From assembly GCA_900757145.1 (NCBI GenBank), contig CAAEMT010000039.1, positions 62,001 to 126,000 of the forward strand: a stretch of DNA of 64,000 nt. The letters run 5' to 3'. Source of the stretch: Lachnospiraceae bacterium. Lineage in GTDB: Bacteria; Bacillota; Clostridia; Lachnospirales; Lachnospiraceae. Shown one piece after another: positions 62,289 through 64,000 of the stretch. Position 1 is the stretch's first letter. Each line of letters begins with the position of its first letter. Under the pieces are notes generated by a model, which was given only the letters and a program-made list of their open reading frames with translations, ran no database searches and was not told the origin of the DNA. The translations under genes were made by a program, and so were the position numbers.

Positions 62289-62359
62289 AGGGGTTTGGTC
62301 AAGTGGTATGACAGGAGTCTCCAAAACTCTTAGTGGGAGTTCGATTCTCTCAACCCCTG
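62289..62359 (+). tRNA. tRNA-Trp (anticodon CCA)
   Basis: Acceptor arms AGGGGTT and AACCCCT, D-stem GTC/GAC, anticodon stem GGAGT/ACTCT with loop CTCCAAA, T-stem GGGAG/CTCTC with loop TTCGATT, discriminator G. The anticodon CCA reads UGG. The 3' CCA is not encoded. A terminator follows. Confidence 0.95.
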
Positions 62360-62368
62360 CTGAAAGAT

Positions 62369-62405
62369 ATCTGTATAGTGTAGTTGATACATTATACAGA
62401 TTTTT
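62369..62405 (+). terminator. Intrinsic terminator after tRNA-Trp
   Basis: ATCTGTATA (62369-62377) pairs with TATACAGAT (62393-62401), with inner TGTA/TACA, followed by TTTTC. Confidence 0.8.
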
Positions 62406-62468
62406 CTTTGCCAATTTTAGGATTCTTATGAAATTCTAAAGGAAAAATAAAAGAAAAATAAAATTTTA

Positions 62469-62497
62469 TTGACATTTCTCTTTAGAAGTAGTATGAT
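62469..62497 (+). promoter_or_regulatory. Promoter of the licT-PTS operon
   Basis: TTGACA (62469-62474), 17 bases, TATGAT (62492-62497). Starts a leader of about 130 bases with an antiterminator/terminator switch. Confidence 0.85.
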
Positions 62498-62531
62498 AGC
62501 AACAGATAAAGATTACAACTAAATACAGTAT

Positions 62532-62560
62532 GGATTGTTACTGGTTAGCAGGCAAAACCA
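62532..62560 (+). promoter_or_regulatory. Ribonucleic antiterminator (RAT) site for LicT/BglG-type protein
   Basis: GGATTGTTACTGG..AGCAGGCAAAACC has the two asymmetric bulges of a RAT element. Its 3' end (AAAACC) is also the 5' arm of the following terminator, so antiterminator and terminator exclude each other. Confidence 0.85.
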
Positions 62561-62617
62561 ATTCTGGTAGACGGTGTAGCGTAATAGGTGCAGTCTACTG
62601 TGATTTGGTTTTTTTGT
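62555..62617 (+). terminator. Leader terminator of the licT-PTS operon
   Basis: AAACCAA (62555-62561) pairs with TTTGGTTT (62604 on), with inner stem GTAGAC (62567-62572) / GTCTAC (62593-62598), then a long T-run. Overlaps the RAT site. Confidence 0.85.
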
Positions 62618-62636
62618 TTTTTTGGAGTTGTTTGTC

Positions 62637-64000
<1,364 letters not shown>

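Overview
The window looks like a chromosomal segment of a Clostridia bacterium, most probably Lachnospiraceae. This rests on gene families and gene order: uvrBA, mreB-like, recD2, comF, cdaA-cdaR, pyrF-pyrK-pyrD-pyrE, purE-M-N-D and clpC-radA, with LicT/PTS control, BceRS-BceAB, many YtrA-type GntR regulators and glucan-binding-type wall repeats on secreted enzymes. No species can be named from the sequence alone. Most genes lie on the plus strand. There is no phage, insertion sequence, rRNA or CRISPR array.

Layout. 1-8 kb: the end of a Lon-type AAA+ ATPase, an M20 hydrolase, aroA (minus), a decayed rsgA behind a TetR gene with twin operators (minus), a small conserved protein, an MBL hydrolase and a minimal SufC-SufB pair. 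8-13.6 kb: a copper ATPase under a CsoR-like operator with a chaperone domain fused at its C-terminus, an alanyl-tRNA editing protein and an Fe-S aldo/keto reductase. 13.6-18.2 kb: two consecutive YtrA-type GntR/ABC exporter modules, each with its own palindromic operator, separated by a truncated DUF4258-like gene. 18.2-24.7 kb: threonine aldolase (minus), a GNAT acetyltransferase and a full Bce-type peptide-antibiotic sensing and detoxification module with a perfect BceR-type palindrome. 24.7-27.5 kb: a CmpB-family membrane protein and a secreted SGNH protein.

27.7-40.3 kb: uvrB-uvrA, then a 719-base gene-free stretch with two near-identical copies of a 147-base structured unit, then mreB-like, recD2, comF, the c-di-AMP cyclase pair cdaA-cdaR and an HPr. 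40.4-44.6 kb: an L,D-transpeptidase with wall repeats (minus) and two envelope sugar transferases. 44.6-49.4 kb: the pyr operon with an AGE-family sugar isomerase inside it. 49.4-52.4 kb: three small membrane proteins and an unusual M29-type aminopeptidase. 52.5-57.2 kb: purE-purM-purN-purD and a membrane-anchored cadherin-like protein. 57.4-62.2 kb: a YtrA-type GntR translationally coupled to clpC (the place where CtsR-McsAB would be expected), a conserved small protein and radA. 62.2-64 kb: tRNA-Trp, then a LicT-controlled PTS operon with its RAT/terminator switch; the EIIA gene runs off the end.

The most unusual signals are non-coding. A family of roughly 55-base hairpin repeats (8029, 13631, 57292, and a partial inverted copy at 33106) begins, in every case, directly at the T-tract of an intrinsic terminator. 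The duplicated structured unit upstream of the mreB-like gene is the second. The in-frame copA/copZ fusion that keeps an intact internal ribosome-binding site, and the GntR-clpC pairing, are the most interesting coding arrangements.
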